DNA of 63,648 nucleotides from Ilumatobacteraceae bacterium. Lineage in GTDB: Bacteria; Actinomycetota; Acidimicrobiia; Acidimicrobiales; Ilumatobacteraceae. Position numbers and translations under genes: made by a program. The DNA lies in the NCBI GenBank assembly GCA_025463305.1, contig JAOBWK010000048.1:1-63648 (forward strand). Direction: 5' to 3'. Every line of letters starts with the position of its first letter. Position 1 is the stretch's first letter. The notes under the pieces were generated by a model that did no database searches, was not told the origin of the DNA, and worked only from the letters and a program-made list of their open reading frames with translations. Positions 16,474-26,368 of the stretch are shown here, in pieces.

Positions 16474-17831
16474 CACCGATCGAGGTGTCGGCCCGGCGCG
16501 TGTTGGCCTGGTTGCGAACGGATCGTGCAGCCCGTCTCGCGTTCTTCGTGGCCCTCGTCGCCTCGCTCGGGGTGTACGCGTTCATCGGCCGGCACCAGTG
16601 GTTCACCCGCGACGACTGGGCCAGCCTGATCACCCGCCCGGCGGCGCGCACCCAGGAGGGGCTCGGCAACTTCTTGTTCAAGCCGCAGGACGGGCACTGG
16701 CTGACCGTGCCGGTGCTGCTCTACGACACCCTCCGCCGCACCGTCGGCCTGGGCTCGTACTGGCCGTTCCTGCTCCCGACGCTCGCCACCCACGTCGCCG
16801 CCGTCCTGCTCGTGCGCATCCTCTGCCTGCGCCACGGCGTGTCGGCCTGGACCACCACGTTGCTCTGCACGATGCTGCTCGTGTTCGGCGCCGGTTGGGA
16901 GAACCTGGTCTTCGCGATCCAGACGTCCTACAACCTGTCGCTCGTCGGCTTCCTGCTCCAGCTGGTGCTCGTCGATCATGACGGTCCGGTCGACCGGCGT
17001 GACTACGCCGCGGCCGTGCTGGTGCTGATCGGGCTGATGTCGTCCGGCTTCGGGCCGATCTTCATGGTCGGGATCTTCGTGGTCCTCGCGCTCCGCCAGC
17101 GCTGGAAGGCCCTGCTCGTCGCGTTGGTGCCCCAGGCCGTTGCCTACGCGTGGTGGTACCTCGCATGGGCGCGTCACGACGTCAGCAACGTGCCGGTCGG
17201 CAACCGCTCGCAGGTGCCGGCCTTCGTCGCGCGCGGTGTCGGGGCGACGTTCGATGCGCTCACGGCGTTCCCGGGCCTCGGCGCCATCGCCATCGTCGCC
17301 TCGCTCGCCGTCGCGCTGTCGTGGCGGTTCGGCAACCGCACCCAGAGCGTGCTGGTCGGCCTGTGCGCGACGGTCGTGGTGATGTTCTCCGCGATCGGGT
17401 TCCAGCGGGTCGGGTTGGGAGTTGCCAGTGCGGCCGAGTCCCGTTACGTGCACGTCGCCGCGTTCCTCGTCGTGCCCGCGTTCGGGCTCGCCGTCGATCG
17501 CCTCGCACGGATCGCCCGCGAGGCCCGCTGGGCCGGGCTCGGCGTGCTGTGCGCGGCGATCGCGGTCAACGTCTCCACGCTCGTCGAGTCGTCGAACCAC
17601 TGGGCCGTGCTCTCCGGCGGTGAGCGGCACACGTTCGAGCTGATCGCCGGATCGGGCCGAGCCGGCGAGGTCGATCCGAACCGCTACATCTTCCTCGACA
17701 GCGCCGACGTCACCGTCGGTTCGCTCGCGTCGATGGTCGAACAGGGTGCGCTCACACCGGTGGTGCCTGTCACCGACGCGGACAACAAGGTCGTCGCCGA
17801 CGCACTCGGACTCCCCGCACCGACGCCCTGA
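16470..17831 (+). CDS. Polytopic membrane protein, GT-C glycosyltransferase-like
   Basis: A 453-residue protein with about nine or ten hydrophobic segments. After the first one, the loop contains WFTRDDWASL, a double aspartate in the position where GT-C enzymes (lipid-phosphate-sugar users) have their catalytic DD or DE. A final extracytoplasmic tail of about 70 residues follows the last helix. The overlap with the GT2 gene (ATGA) and the GT2 type support transfer of a lipid-linked sugar outside the membrane, but homology is weak and a plain membrane protein of unknown role is the alternative. The stop codon at 17829-17831 runs straight into a 17-base tandem repeat. Confidence 0.65.
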   Translation: MTPIEVSARRVLAWLRTDRAARLAFFVALVASLGVYAFIGRHQWFTRDDWASLITRPAARTQEGLGNFLFKPQDGHWLTVPVLLYDTLRRTVGLGSYWPFLLPTLATHVAAVLLVRILCLRHGVSAWTTTLLCTMLLVFGAGWENLVFAIQTSYNLSLVGFLLQLVLVDHDGPVDRRDYAAAVLVLIGLMSSGFGPIFMVGIFVVLALRQRWKALLVALVPQAVAYAWWYLAWARHDVSNVPVGNRSQVPAFVARGVGATFDALTAFPGLGAIAIVASLAVALSWRFGNRTQSVLVGLCATVVVMFSAIGFQRVGLGVASAAESRYVHVAAFLVVPAFGLAVDRLARIAREARWAGLGVLCAAIAVNVSTLVESSNHWAVLSGGERHTFELIAGSGRAGEVDPNRYIFLDSADVTVGSLASMVEQGALTPVVPVTDADNKVVADALGLPAPTP

Positions 17832-17897
17832 TCGCCAGTGACCCGCGATCGCCAGTGACCCGGGACCGCCAGTGACCCGGGTTCGTCAGTGGCCCGG
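17830..17897. repeat. Four tandem copies of a 17-bp unit
   Basis: Units are 17830-17846, 17847-17863, 17864-17880 and 17881-17897, with consensus GATCGCCAGTGACCCGG. Copies 1-3 differ at one or two bases and copy 4 at four. The block fills the whole gap between the convergent membrane protein and P450 genes; copy 1 includes the last bases of the former and copy 4 encodes the last residues and stop of the P450. Confidence 0.9.
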
Positions 17898-19103
17898 GGC
17901 GAACGTCACCGGGAGGTGCTCGGCGCCGAAGATGCCGACGTTGCTCGGCTTCCACGTGATCGCGCCGTCGATGGCGAGGTCGGGCAGCCGCCGCGCGAGC
18001 AGCGGCAGCGCCTCCTGCAGCTCGGCCTTGGCCAGCGACGCGCCGAGGCAGTAGTGGATCCCGCTGCCGAGCGTGAGGTTGGGCTGGCTGCTCGGCTCAC
18101 GCGTGATGTCGAACGTGGCAGCATCGGCGAACACGGCCGGATCGCGGTTGGCCACCGACATCGACGGCATCAGCAGCGTGCCGGCGGGGAAGAGGACGTC
18201 GCGGTACTCGATGTCCTCGGACGCGAAGCGACCGGTGCCGCGGACCGCACCGAAGCAGCGCATCGTCTCGTCGACCGCCCGAGACGCGAGCTCGGGCCGC
18301 TCGGCGAGCAGCGCCCACTGCTCGGGGTGCTCGGCGAGCAGTGCCACCGAGCAGCCGAGCTGGTTGCGGGTGGTGTCGGTGCCGCCGACGATGACGGCGC
18401 CGACCATCGTCACCAGCTCGGCGGTGTCGAGGCGGTCGCCGGCTTCCTCCGCGGCGATGAGCGCGGTGATGAGGTCGTCGGCCGGACGGGCGCGCCGAGC
18501 GGCGATCAGCCCGCGCACGTAGTCGTCGAGCTCGTCCTGGGCGCGCATGATGATCGGCAGGTCTTCCTCGAAGTTGCCGTTGAAGATCCGCAGCACGTCC
18601 TCGGCCAGACGGCTGAACAGCTGCCAGTCGTCGCGTGGCGCACCGAGCAGCTCGCAGATGATCGGGATCGGATACGGCTCGCAGATGTCGACGGCGATGT
18701 CGGCCTGTCCGGTGCGCGCCACGGCGTCGACGAGTCCGTTCACGACCTCGCGCATGAACGGCCGCAGGCGGTCGGCGGCGCGGGGCGAGAACGCCGGCGC
18801 GACCAGCCGGCGCAGGCGCATGTGGACGTCCCCCTCGGCACTGAGGATGCTCACCCGTTGACGGGCGAGGAACTCCTCGTTCGTCACGCCGGCCATCTGC
18901 GGGATGATCGCCGCGGCGTTGTGCCAACGCTTGTCGCGCAGCACGGCCGCGACGTCGTCGTAGCGCAGCACGGTGTAGCCGAACGGGTTGCGCGCCAACC
19001 AGCTCTCCGCGGCCAGGCCCTGCAGCACCGATTGCGCTTCGTCGAACGGCACGTCGATCAGATCGAGCGCGGGCAGTTCCAGGTCGTGGACGGACGTGGT
19101 CAT
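17886..19103 (-). CDS. Cytochrome P450
   Basis: A 405-residue soluble bacterial P450 that inserts oxygen into an unknown substrate with help from a ferredoxin not found here. The I-helix oxygen motif is IVGGTDTTRN, the ExxR motif is DETMR, and the heme cysteine lies in LGSGIHYCLGASLAK. The first residue of the usual FGxGxHxC motif is Leu rather than Phe. Start ATG 19103 is supported by a TACCGT hexamer six bases upstream. The last residues and the stop codon are encoded by a copy of the 17-base tandem repeat, so the C-terminus may have been reset by the repeat. It is divergent from a GNAT gene. Confidence 0.92.
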   Translation of the reverse strand: MTTSVHDLELPALDLIDVPFDEAQSVLQGLAAESWLARNPFGYTVLRYDDVAAVLRDKRWHNAAAIIPQMAGVTNEEFLARQRVSILSAEGDVHMRLRRLVAPAFSPRAADRLRPFMREVVNGLVDAVARTGQADIAVDICEPYPIPIICELLGAPRDDWQLFSRLAEDVLRIFNGNFEEDLPIIMRAQDELDDYVRGLIAARRARPADDLITALIAAEEAGDRLDTAELVTMVGAVIVGGTDTTRNQLGCSVALLAEHPEQWALLAERPELASRAVDETMRCFGAVRGTGRFASEDIEYRDVLFPAGTLLMPSMSVANRDPAVFADAATFDITREPSSQPNLTLGSGIHYCLGASLAKAELQEALPLLARRLPDLAIDGAITWKPSNVGIFGAEHLPVTFAPGH

Positions 19104-19109
19104 GCGCTG

Positions 19110-19115
19110 ACGGTA
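19110..19115 (-). promoter_or_regulatory. -10 hexamer of leaderless type for the P450
   Basis: TACCGT on the minus strand, six bases before the ATG at 19103. Confidence 0.5.
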
Positions 19116-19139
19116 CCTCGCGCCGCAGGTCAGGCTGTG

Positions 19140-19145
19140 TAGTGT
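19140..19145 (+). promoter_or_regulatory. -10 hexamer of leaderless type for the GNAT gene
   Basis: TAGTGT followed by 7 bases and the GTG at 19153. It helps choose that start among several close GTG/ATG codons. Confidence 0.45.
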
Positions 19146-19152
19146 GCGCGCC

Positions 19153-19755
19153 GTGGACACTGCGATGCTCCCTGTTCGCAACGAGGAGATCCCGGCGATC
19201 TCCACCACCTTGGCGAAGGCCTTCGCCGACGACCCGATCTTCGAGCTGCTGTTCGGTGGCTCCGTCCCCGAGGCGCCGGCCGAGCGCTTCTTCTCGATCA
19301 TGGCCAAGGCCCAGTTCGGCCACGGCCTGGTGTACCGCACGTCGGGCAACGAGGCCGCTGCCATCTGGGCGCCGCCGGGGGAGTGGAAGCTGCCGGTCGG
19401 CCAGATCGTGCGCAACGCACCCGGCTTCATGCGCGTCTTCGGTCGGCGGATGATCCCGAACCTGGCGTTGCTCAACCGGCTCGAGCAGGCTCATCCCGAG
19501 GAGCCGCACTACTACCTCGAGTTCATCGGCACCGACCCCGCCCACCAGGGCAAGGGGATGGGCACGAAGTTGATGCAGCCGATGATGGATCGCTGCGACA
19601 CCGAGGGCCTCGGTGCTTACCTCGAATCGTCGAAGGAGGCGAATCTCGCGTTCTACGGCCGCTTCGGGTTCGAGGTCACGCACGTGCTCACCCACAAGGG
19701 GGCGAAGGGTGCCGCCGGGCCACAGCAGTGGCTCATGTGGCGGCGTCCGCGCTGA
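19153..19755 (+). CDS. GNAT-family acetyltransferase
   Basis: A 200-residue N-acetyltransferase. The acetyl-CoA motif is YLEFIGTDPAHQGKGMGTKL, followed by LESSKEANLAFYGRFGFEV, the family's C-terminal signature. The acceptor is unknown. Starts at GTG 19144, GTG 19153 and ATG 19165 are all possible; I prefer 19153 because of the spacing to the -10 hexamer. It is divergent from the P450 and convergent with alanine dehydrogenase. Confidence 0.85.
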   Translation: MDTAMLPVRNEEIPAISTTLAKAFADDPIFELLFGGSVPEAPAERFFSIMAKAQFGHGLVYRTSGNEAAAIWAPPGEWKLPVGQIVRNAPGFMRVFGRRMIPNLALLNRLEQAHPEEPHYYLEFIGTDPAHQGKGMGTKLMQPMMDRCDTEGLGAYLESSKEANLAFYGRFGFEVTHVLTHKGAKGAAGPQQWLMWRRPR

Positions 19756-19770
19756 GCAGGCTGAGGTCGC

Positions 19771-20910
19771 TCAGGCCGACGCCACCAGCAGGGTGAGCGG
19801 ATCGGCGTAGGGCAGCGACAGCGCCTCGGCGACCGGCGCGTTGGTGACCTGACCGGCCACGGTGTTCACGCCGAACGCGAGCGACGGATCGCGCCGGGCG
19901 GCACCGGCCGCACCATGAAGCGCGACGTCGAGCTGGTACGGCAACGTCGCGTTGGTGAGCGCGTACGTGCTCGTGTGCGGCACCGCACCGGGCATGTTGC
20001 CGACGCCGTAGTGGAGCACGCCGTGCAGCGTGTACACGGGGTCGGTGTGGGTGGTCTCGTGGATCGTCTCGATGCAGCCGCCCTGGTCGATGGCGACGTC
20101 GACGATGACCGCGCCCGGCTTCATGCTGCGCACCATGTCCTCGCTCACCACCACCGGCGCCCGCCCGCCGGCGACGAGGACCGCGCCGATCACGAGGTCG
20201 GCGTCGGCGAGGTTGCGCTCGATCGCGCCGCGGTTCGAGGCGAGCGTGACGATGCGGCCCTTCTGGATCTGATCGACCCAGCGGAGGCGATCGAGGTTCT
20301 TGTCGAACAGCACGACCTCGGCCTCCATGCCGGCGGCGATCCACGCCGAGTTCCAGCCGACGTTGCCGGCGCCGAGCACGACGACCTTGGCCGGTCGCAC
20401 CCCGGGCGCGCCGCCCATCAGCACGCCGCGTCCACCGTTGTGGCGCTCGAGGTAGTGCGCACCCATCTGCGGCGCGAGCCGCCCGGCCACCTCGCTCATC
20501 GGGGCGAGCAGCGGCAACGCACCCGTGTCGGTCTGCACCGTCTCGTAGGCGATGCCGATGGCCCCCGTGGCGAGCAGCGCCTTGGCCACCTCCGGATACG
20601 CGGCGAGGTGGAGGTAGGTGAACAACGTCAGGTCGCTGCGCAGGAACCCGAACTCCTCGGCCTTGGGCTCTTTGACCTTCACCACCATCTCCTGCGACCA
20701 CGCATCGGCAGCGGTGGGCACGATGGTGGCGCCGGCGGCCACGTAGTCGTCGTCGGAGATGCTCGCGCCCTCGCCGGCGTGGGTCTCGACGAACACCCCG
20801 ATGCCGTGACGTTCGAACTCGCGCACCCCGTCGGGGGTCATCGCCACGCGGTGCTCGGCGGTCTTGATCTCCTTGGGCACCCCGACGGTGCGGATCGCAG
20901 TGTTCGTCAT
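19771..20910 (-). CDS. ald: Alanine dehydrogenase
   Basis: A 379-residue enzyme that interconverts L-alanine and pyruvate plus ammonia with NAD. The N-terminus VGVPKEIKTAEHRVAMTP carries the substrate-binding arginine region, KVKEP has the catalytic lysine region, LFTYLHLAA the catalytic histidine, and VVVLGAGNVGWNSA binds NAD. The C-terminus contains VDVAIDQGGC and the GNMPGAVPHTSTYAL signature. Start 20910 is preferred over 20928 because a CACTAT hexamer lies six bases upstream and the family start fits. It is divergent from the aldehyde dehydrogenase. Confidence 0.95.
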   Translation of the reverse strand: MTNTAIRTVGVPKEIKTAEHRVAMTPDGVREFERHGIGVFVETHAGEGASISDDDYVAAGATIVPTAADAWSQEMVVKVKEPKAEEFGFLRSDLTLFTYLHLAAYPEVAKALLATGAIGIAYETVQTDTGALPLLAPMSEVAGRLAPQMGAHYLERHNGGRGVLMGGAPGVRPAKVVVLGAGNVGWNSAWIAAGMEAEVVLFDKNLDRLRWVDQIQKGRIVTLASNRGAIERNLADADLVIGAVLVAGGRAPVVVSEDMVRSMKPGAVIVDVAIDQGGCIETIHETTHTDPVYTLHGVLHYGVGNMPGAVPHTSTYALTNATLPYQLDVALHGAAGAARRDPSLAFGVNTVAGQVTNAPVAEALSLPYADPLTLLVASA

Positions 20911-20972
20911 CCGCCCATAGTGGCGCATTTCCGGGAGGTGGGCGGCCGATCACCCGGGACGTGACGCCGGGT

Positions 20973-20978
20973 TAGATT
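20973..20978 (+). promoter_or_regulatory. -10 hexamer of leaderless type for the aldehyde dehydrogenase
   Basis: TAGATT followed by 8 bases and the ATG at 20987, with no Shine-Dalgarno sequence. Confidence 0.5.
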
Positions 20979-20986
20979 GCGAGGCC

Positions 20987-22414
20987 ATGAAGGCCTTCAA
21001 GAATTTCATCAACGGTGCCTACGTCGACGCCGCGGACGGAGCCACCACCGCCGTCATCGATCCGACGACCGGTCAGCAGTACGCCACCGCCGCGCTGTCC
21101 GGCGCCGCCGATGTCGACGCCGCGATGAGCGCCGCGTCCACGGCGTTCGAGGGATGGCGCGACTCCACCCCGTCCGAGCGGGCACTCGCGCTGCTGCGCA
21201 TCGCCGACGCGGTCGAGGCCCGCGCCGAGGAACTGATCGCGCTCGAGGTCGAGAACACCGGCAAGCCGATCGCGCTGACCCGCAGCGAGGAGATCCCGCC
21301 GATGGTCGACCAGATCCGGTTCTTCGCCGGCGCGGCGCGCAACCTCGAGGGCAAGGCCGCCGCCGAGTACATGCGCAACATGACCAGCTTCGTGCGCCGT
21401 GAGCCCGTCGGCGTGTGCGCGCAGGTCGCGCCGTGGAACTACCCGATGATGATGGCCGTGTGGAAGTTCGCCCCGGCGCTCGCCGGCGGCAACTGCGTCG
21501 TGCTCAAGCCGAGCGACACCACGCCCGCCACCGCCGGTGTGCTGGCCGAGATCGCCGCCGAGTTCCTGCCGCCCGGCGTGTTCAACGTGATCTGCGGCGA
21601 CCGCGACACCGGTCGGGCGATGGTCGTGCACGACGCACCGTCGATGGTCAGCATCACCGGTTCCGTGCGCGCCGGCATGGAGGTGGCCGAGGCCGCGTCG
21701 CACAGCCTCAAGCGGCTGCACCTCGAGCTCGGTGGCAAGGCGCCGGTCGTGGTGTTCGACGACGCCGACATCGCCGCCGCCGCCGAGGGCATCGCCACCG
21801 CCGGCTTCTTCAACGCCGGGCAGGACTGCACCGCGGCCACCCGTGTGATCGTGGGGCCGCGCATCTACCGCGACTTCGTGGCCGCGCTCGCCGACGCCGC
21901 GTCGGCGGTCAAGACCGGCATGCCCGACGACGAGGACGTGCTCTACGGCCCGGTGAACAACGCCAACCAGCTCGCCCGGGTGAGCGGCTTCCTCGACCGC
22001 ACCCCTGACCACGCGACGGTCTCCAACGGTGGGCACCGCGTCGGCGATTCGGGTTACTTCTACGAGCCGACGGTGGTTTCGGGCCTCCGCCAGGACGACG
22101 AGATGGTCCAGAACGAGATCTTCGGACCGGTCATCACGGTCCAGCAGTTCAGCGACGAGGACGAGGCCGTGCGCTGGGCGAACGGTGTCGAGTACGGCCT
22201 CGCGTCATCGGTGTGGACGAAGGACTTCGGTCGGGCGATGCGGATGTCGAAGCGCCTCGACTTCGGCTGCGTGTGGATCAACACCCACATCCCGCTCGTG
22301 GCCGAGATGCCCCACGGCGGCTACAAGAAGAGCGGCTACGGCAAGGACCTGTCCGCCTACGCCCTCGACGACTACACCCGCATCAAGCACGTCATGGCCA
22401 ACCTCGATTCGTGA
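20987..22414 (+). CDS. Aldehyde dehydrogenase, gamma-aminobutyraldehyde type
   Basis: A 475-residue NAD-dependent aldehyde dehydrogenase. The active-site cysteine lies in [12 protein letters not shown], the GQDC form seen in gamma-aminobutyraldehyde (1-pyrroline) dehydrogenases. The general base is in LELGGKAPV, the oxyanion asparagine is in APWNYPMMM, and the coenzyme loop is [12 protein letters not shown]. It should oxidise 4-aminobutanal to GABA in putrescine breakdown. The nearby class III aminotransferase, polyamine-type transporter and flavin amine oxidase support that role; betaine aldehyde is an alternative substrate. A strong hairpin follows the stop. Confidence 0.88.
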   Translation: MKAFKNFINGAYVDAADGATTAVIDPTTGQQYATAALSGAADVDAAMSAASTAFEGWRDSTPSERALALLRIADAVEARAEELIALEVENTGKPIALTRSEEIPPMVDQIRFFAGAARNLEGKAAAEYMRNMTSFVRREPVGVCAQVAPWNYPMMMAVWKFAPALAGGNCVVLKPSDTTPATAGVLAEIAAEFLPPGVFNVICGDRDTGRAMVVHDAPSMVSITGSVRAGMEVAEAASHSLKRLHLELGGKAPVVVFDDADIAAAAEGIATAGFFNAGQDCTAATRVIVGPRIYRDFVAALADAASAVKTGMPDDEDVLYGPVNNANQLARVSGFLDRTPDHATVSNGGHRVGDSGYFYEPTVVSGLRQDDEMVQNEIFGPVITVQQFSDEDEAVRWANGVEYGLASSVWTKDFGRAMRMSKRLDFGCVWINTHIPLVAEMPHGGYKKSGYGKDLSAYALDDYTRIKHVMANLDS

Positions 22415-22418
22415 GCGA

Positions 22419-22441
22419 CGGATCATCGGGGAGATGATCCG
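22419..22441 (+). terminator. Hairpin after aldehyde dehydrogenase
   Basis: CGGATCATC, loop GGGGA, GATGATCCG gives a perfect nine-pair stem five bases after the stop codon. There is no T-run, as is common in GC-rich actinobacteria. Confidence 0.6.
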
Positions 22442-22494
22442 CGATCTCGAGCCGTCGCCGAAGCGAAGCGGAGGCGGCGTGCGAGACAACCAAC

Positions 22495-23196
22495 TCAGGC
22501 CAAGATGTTGACGGCTCGCGCGCCGACCACGACGATGGTGATCAAGGACGCCACGGACTGCACGGCCATGATGCCCTTCAGCCGCCGGGTGAGCGGCAGC
22601 GCGTCGGTGGGGCTGAACGCCATCGAGTTGGTCAGCGAGACGTAGAGGTAGTCGACGAAGCGGGGATGCCACGGCTGCGCGGTCGACGTCGGGCTGTTCA
22701 TCTGCGGGAAGAGCAGGTCCGGCGCGTCGTGGTCCGGTGTGCAGCGCTTGATCGGACCGCCGCGGTCGAGCTCCCAGTACAGCATCCCGAACGCCTGGAT
22801 CGACGTCACCCACACCCCGACGGCGGAGAAGATCAGCGTGCGCCCCTGCACCATGAAGCCGACGGCGAGCAGCTTGCGCATCAGCAGGAAGAGGGTGCTC
22901 CCGTCGGCGATGATGACGACCAGCACGAGGCCGATCGCCAGCTCGCGCACGTCGCGCGACTCGGCGTCGAGGCGAGTCGGGTTGGCGATGGTGAGCAGCA
23001 CCAACATGCCCGCCTCCAGCGCCGGGAACATCCACCACGGGCCGAGCGTGATCCGGTCCGGGAGCGCGACCTGCAGCCCGATGACCGCGACCAGCGAGAT
23101 CAACAGCGCACCCCGGTGCTCGCCCGGCGAGACGAAGCCCCACGCGGGGTCCTGGTTGCGATCGATCTCGTCGCCGGCATCGATCGGATCCGTCAT
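22495..23196 (-). CDS. Integral membrane protein, DUF1345-like
   Basis: A 233-residue protein with about five hydrophobic segments. The C-terminal part FVDYLYVSLTNSMAFSPTD followed by two helices resembles the end of DUF1345-type proteins, whose function is unknown. The ATG at 23196 starts a soluble acidic N-terminus of about 30 residues. It lies 25 bases after the stop of the aminotransferase and runs the same way, so it may be the last gene of the Lrp-aminotransferase unit. I infer no transport substrate. Confidence 0.65.
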   Translation of the reverse strand: MTDPIDAGDEIDRNQDPAWGFVSPGEHRGALLISLVAVIGLQVALPDRITLGPWWMFPALEAGMLVLLTIANPTRLDAESRDVRELAIGLVLVVIIADGSTLFLLMRKLLAVGFMVQGRTLIFSAVGVWVTSIQAFGMLYWELDRGGPIKRCTPDHDAPDLLFPQMNSPTSTAQPWHPRFVDYLYVSLTNSMAFSPTDALPLTRRLKGIMAVQSVASLITIVVVGARAVNILA

Positions 23197-23221
23197 CGCC
23201 GCCCAGTCATCGAGGTCTCGG

Positions 23222-24613
23222 TCATCGCGAGTTGAAAGCGTTCCATGCGTCGGTGAACACGGTGACGAGGGTGTCGCCGATGAACCGCAGCTCGTCGGCT
23301 GAGCACGTGAGCGGCGGCGAGAGCACCACCACGGGATCGGCTCGGTCGTCGGCCCGGCAGAACAGGCCGGCCTTGTACAGCGCCGGTGACAGCACACCGC
23401 GCAGCAGCCAGTCGCACTCCTCGTCGGTGAACGTGGTGCGGTTGGCCTTGTCCTTGACCAGCTCGGCGACCCGGAAGTAGCCGCAGCCGCGCACCTGGCC
23501 GACCATCGGCAGCTCGCCGACCCGGGCCATCACCTCGTCGAACACGGCCTCGTTGCGGAGCACGTTGCCGAGCAGGTCCTCGCGCTCCATCAGGTCGATG
23601 TTGGCGAGGGCGACGGCGCAGCTGACCGGATGGCCGCCGAAGGTGAGCCCGTGCAGGAACACCCGCCCGTCCTCCAGGAACGGTCCGGCGAGGCGGTCGC
23701 TGACGATCACGCCACCCAGCGGTGCGTAGCCACTCGTGACGCCCTTCGCGAACACGATCATGTCCGGCTGGTAGCCGAAGCGGTCGCAGCCGAACCAGTG
23801 CCCGAGCCGGCCGAACGCGCAGATCACCTCGTCGCTGACGAGCAGCACGCCGTAGCGGTCGCAGATCTCACGCACCCGCTGCCAGTAGCCGGGTGGCGGC
23901 ACGAGCGCGCCGCCCGTGTTCTGCACCGGCTCGAGGATGACGCACGCCACGGTGTCGGGCCCCTCCATCACGATGCGCGCCTCGATGTCGTCCGCGCAGG
24001 CGAGCGTGCAGCTGCCTGCACGGGCGCACATCCCACAGCGGTACTCGTTGGTGTTGGCGACCTTGACGGCACCCGGCAGCAGCGGCTCCCACGGGTTCTT
24101 GATCGCCGGCACCCCGGTGATCGAGAGCGCGCCGAGCGTGGTGCCGTGGTACGCGTAGTGTCGGCTGATCACCTTGCGGCGCATCGGTTGGCCGATCGCC
24201 GCGAAGTACTGGACGGCCAGCTTCCACGCCGACTCCACGGCCTCGCCGCCGCCTGTCGTGAAGAACACCCGGTTGAGGTCGCCGGGCGCGAGGTCGGCCA
24301 GTCGCGCCGCGAGGCGGATCCCCGGTTCGTGCCCGAAGCTCCAGAGTGGGAAGTACCCGAGCGTGGCGGACTGGTGGGTGGCGGCGTCGGCGAGCTCCTG
24401 TCGGCCGTGCCCGACCTGCACGGTGAACAGCCCGGACAGGCCGTCGAGCAGCCGGTGGCCGTGCTGGTCGTAGATGTAGTTGCCCTCGCCGCGCACGATG
24501 ATGGGCAGCGGCTCGCGCTGGAACGTGTCGAGCTTGGTGAAGTGGCCCCAGAGGTGCCGCCGGGCGGCCGTCTGCAGATCGGGCTCCGAGGATGTCGGCG
24601 GGACGGCGCTCAA
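23222..24613 (-). CDS. Class III aminotransferase, polyamine or omega-amino type
   Basis: A 463-residue PLP enzyme expected to move the terminal amino group of an omega-amine such as putrescine to pyruvate. Landmarks are FFTTGGGEAVESAWKLA, the PLP aspartate in LLVSDEVICAFGRLG and the Schiff-base lysine in VFAKGVTSGYAPLGG. The sequence resembles Mycobacterium tuberculosis Rv3329 as I recall it. An insert near residue 180 holds four cysteines, CGMCARAGSCTLAC, which could bind a metal. The start is TTG 24613, overlapping the Lrp stop by four bases (TTGA); no ATG or GTG fits better. Neighbours suggest polyamine use, but beta-alanine or taurine type amines are possible. Confidence 0.85.
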   Translation of the reverse strand: MSAVPPTSSEPDLQTAARRHLWGHFTKLDTFQREPLPIIVRGEGNYIYDQHGHRLLDGLSGLFTVQVGHGRQELADAATHQSATLGYFPLWSFGHEPGIRLAARLADLAPGDLNRVFFTTGGGEAVESAWKLAVQYFAAIGQPMRRKVISRHYAYHGTTLGALSITGVPAIKNPWEPLLPGAVKVANTNEYRCGMCARAGSCTLACADDIEARIVMEGPDTVACVILEPVQNTGGALVPPPGYWQRVREICDRYGVLLVSDEVICAFGRLGHWFGCDRFGYQPDMIVFAKGVTSGYAPLGGVIVSDRLAGPFLEDGRVFLHGLTFGGHPVSCAVALANIDLMEREDLLGNVLRNEAVFDEVMARVGELPMVGQVRGCGYFRVAELVKDKANRTTFTDEECDWLLRGVLSPALYKAGLFCRADDRADPVVVLSPPLTCSADELRFIGDTLVTVFTDAWNAFNSR

Positions 24614-25068
24614 TGCGCTCCCCAGGCGTAGTTCTGCTTGATCAGCGACAGGTAGATGAACGTCTCCGTGGTGCTGACCCCTGGCACGGCCCGGATCCTG
24701 TTGGTGAGGTCGAGCAGCGTCATGTCGTCGGGGACGACCACTTCGCACATGATGTCGAACGACCCCGCGGTGACGACGAGGTACTCGATGTCGGGGAACG
24801 CCTCGAGGGTGGTGGCGATGCCGTCGGTCGGCCCCTCGGCTCGCACGCCGATCATCGCCATCCGTCGGTAGCCGAGCAGGAGCGGGTTGGTGACCGCCAC
24901 GATCTGGATCACGTCGGCGTCGATGAGCCGTTGCACCCGCTGGCGCGCCGCCGCCTCGGACATGCCGATGGCCAGCCCGAGCTTGGTGTACGAGACCCTG
25001 CCGTCGAGCTGCAGCTGCTCGATGATGGCGCTGTCGGTCTCGTCGACGTTGGTCCCTTTTCGATCCAT
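24610..25068 (-). CDS. Lrp/AsnC-family regulator
   Basis: A 152-residue regulator. The winged-helix part reads VDETDSAIIEQLQLDGRVSY and continues to the recognition helix MSEAAARQRVQRL. The C-terminal RAM (ligand-binding) domain includes FDIMCEVVV and the closing VSTTETFIYLSL. These proteins form octamers that sense amino acids or amines. It is first in the unit with the aminotransferase and divergent from the polyamine transporter, so it likely controls both sides through the 160-base gap. ATG 25068 is chosen; a GTG two codons upstream is possible. Confidence 0.88.
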   Translation of the reverse strand: MDRKGTNVDETDSAIIEQLQLDGRVSYTKLGLAIGMSEAAARQRVQRLIDADVIQIVAVTNPLLLGYRRMAMIGVRAEGPTDGIATTLEAFPDIEYLVVTAGSFDIMCEVVVPDDMTLLDLTNRIRAVPGVSTTETFIYLSLIKQNYAWGAH

Positions 25069-25122
25069 CAGCACGGATACTGCCCGTCGGCGGGGGATCC
25101 GGCAAATGATTCCGTTGTTTCT

Positions 25123-25132
25123 CTGTTAACAG
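25123..25132. promoter_or_regulatory. Candidate Lrp operator in the Lrp/pot gap
   Basis: CTGTTAACAG is a perfect ten-base palindrome in an AT-rich patch, with flanking GTTGT at 25114-25118 and ACAAC at 25133-25137 as an imperfect outer dyad. It lies between the divergent Lrp and potA genes. Confidence 0.4.
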
Positions 25133-25229
25133 ACAACGAGATCCTTGCCGGGATGCAGAGCGTGTGCAACGCTCCGGATGTCAAGATCGATGCAACCGGA
25201 TGACGCGTCAGGGGAGGAGAGCGCAAGGC

Positions 25230-26345
<1,116 letters not shown>

Positions 26346-26368
26346 TCCAACAAGCGCATCCTCACATC

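Noticed and set aside
17830..17897. CRISPR array
   Set aside because: The 17-base units are directly adjacent with no spacers and there are no cas genes; the same holds for the 16-base units at 26369-26416.
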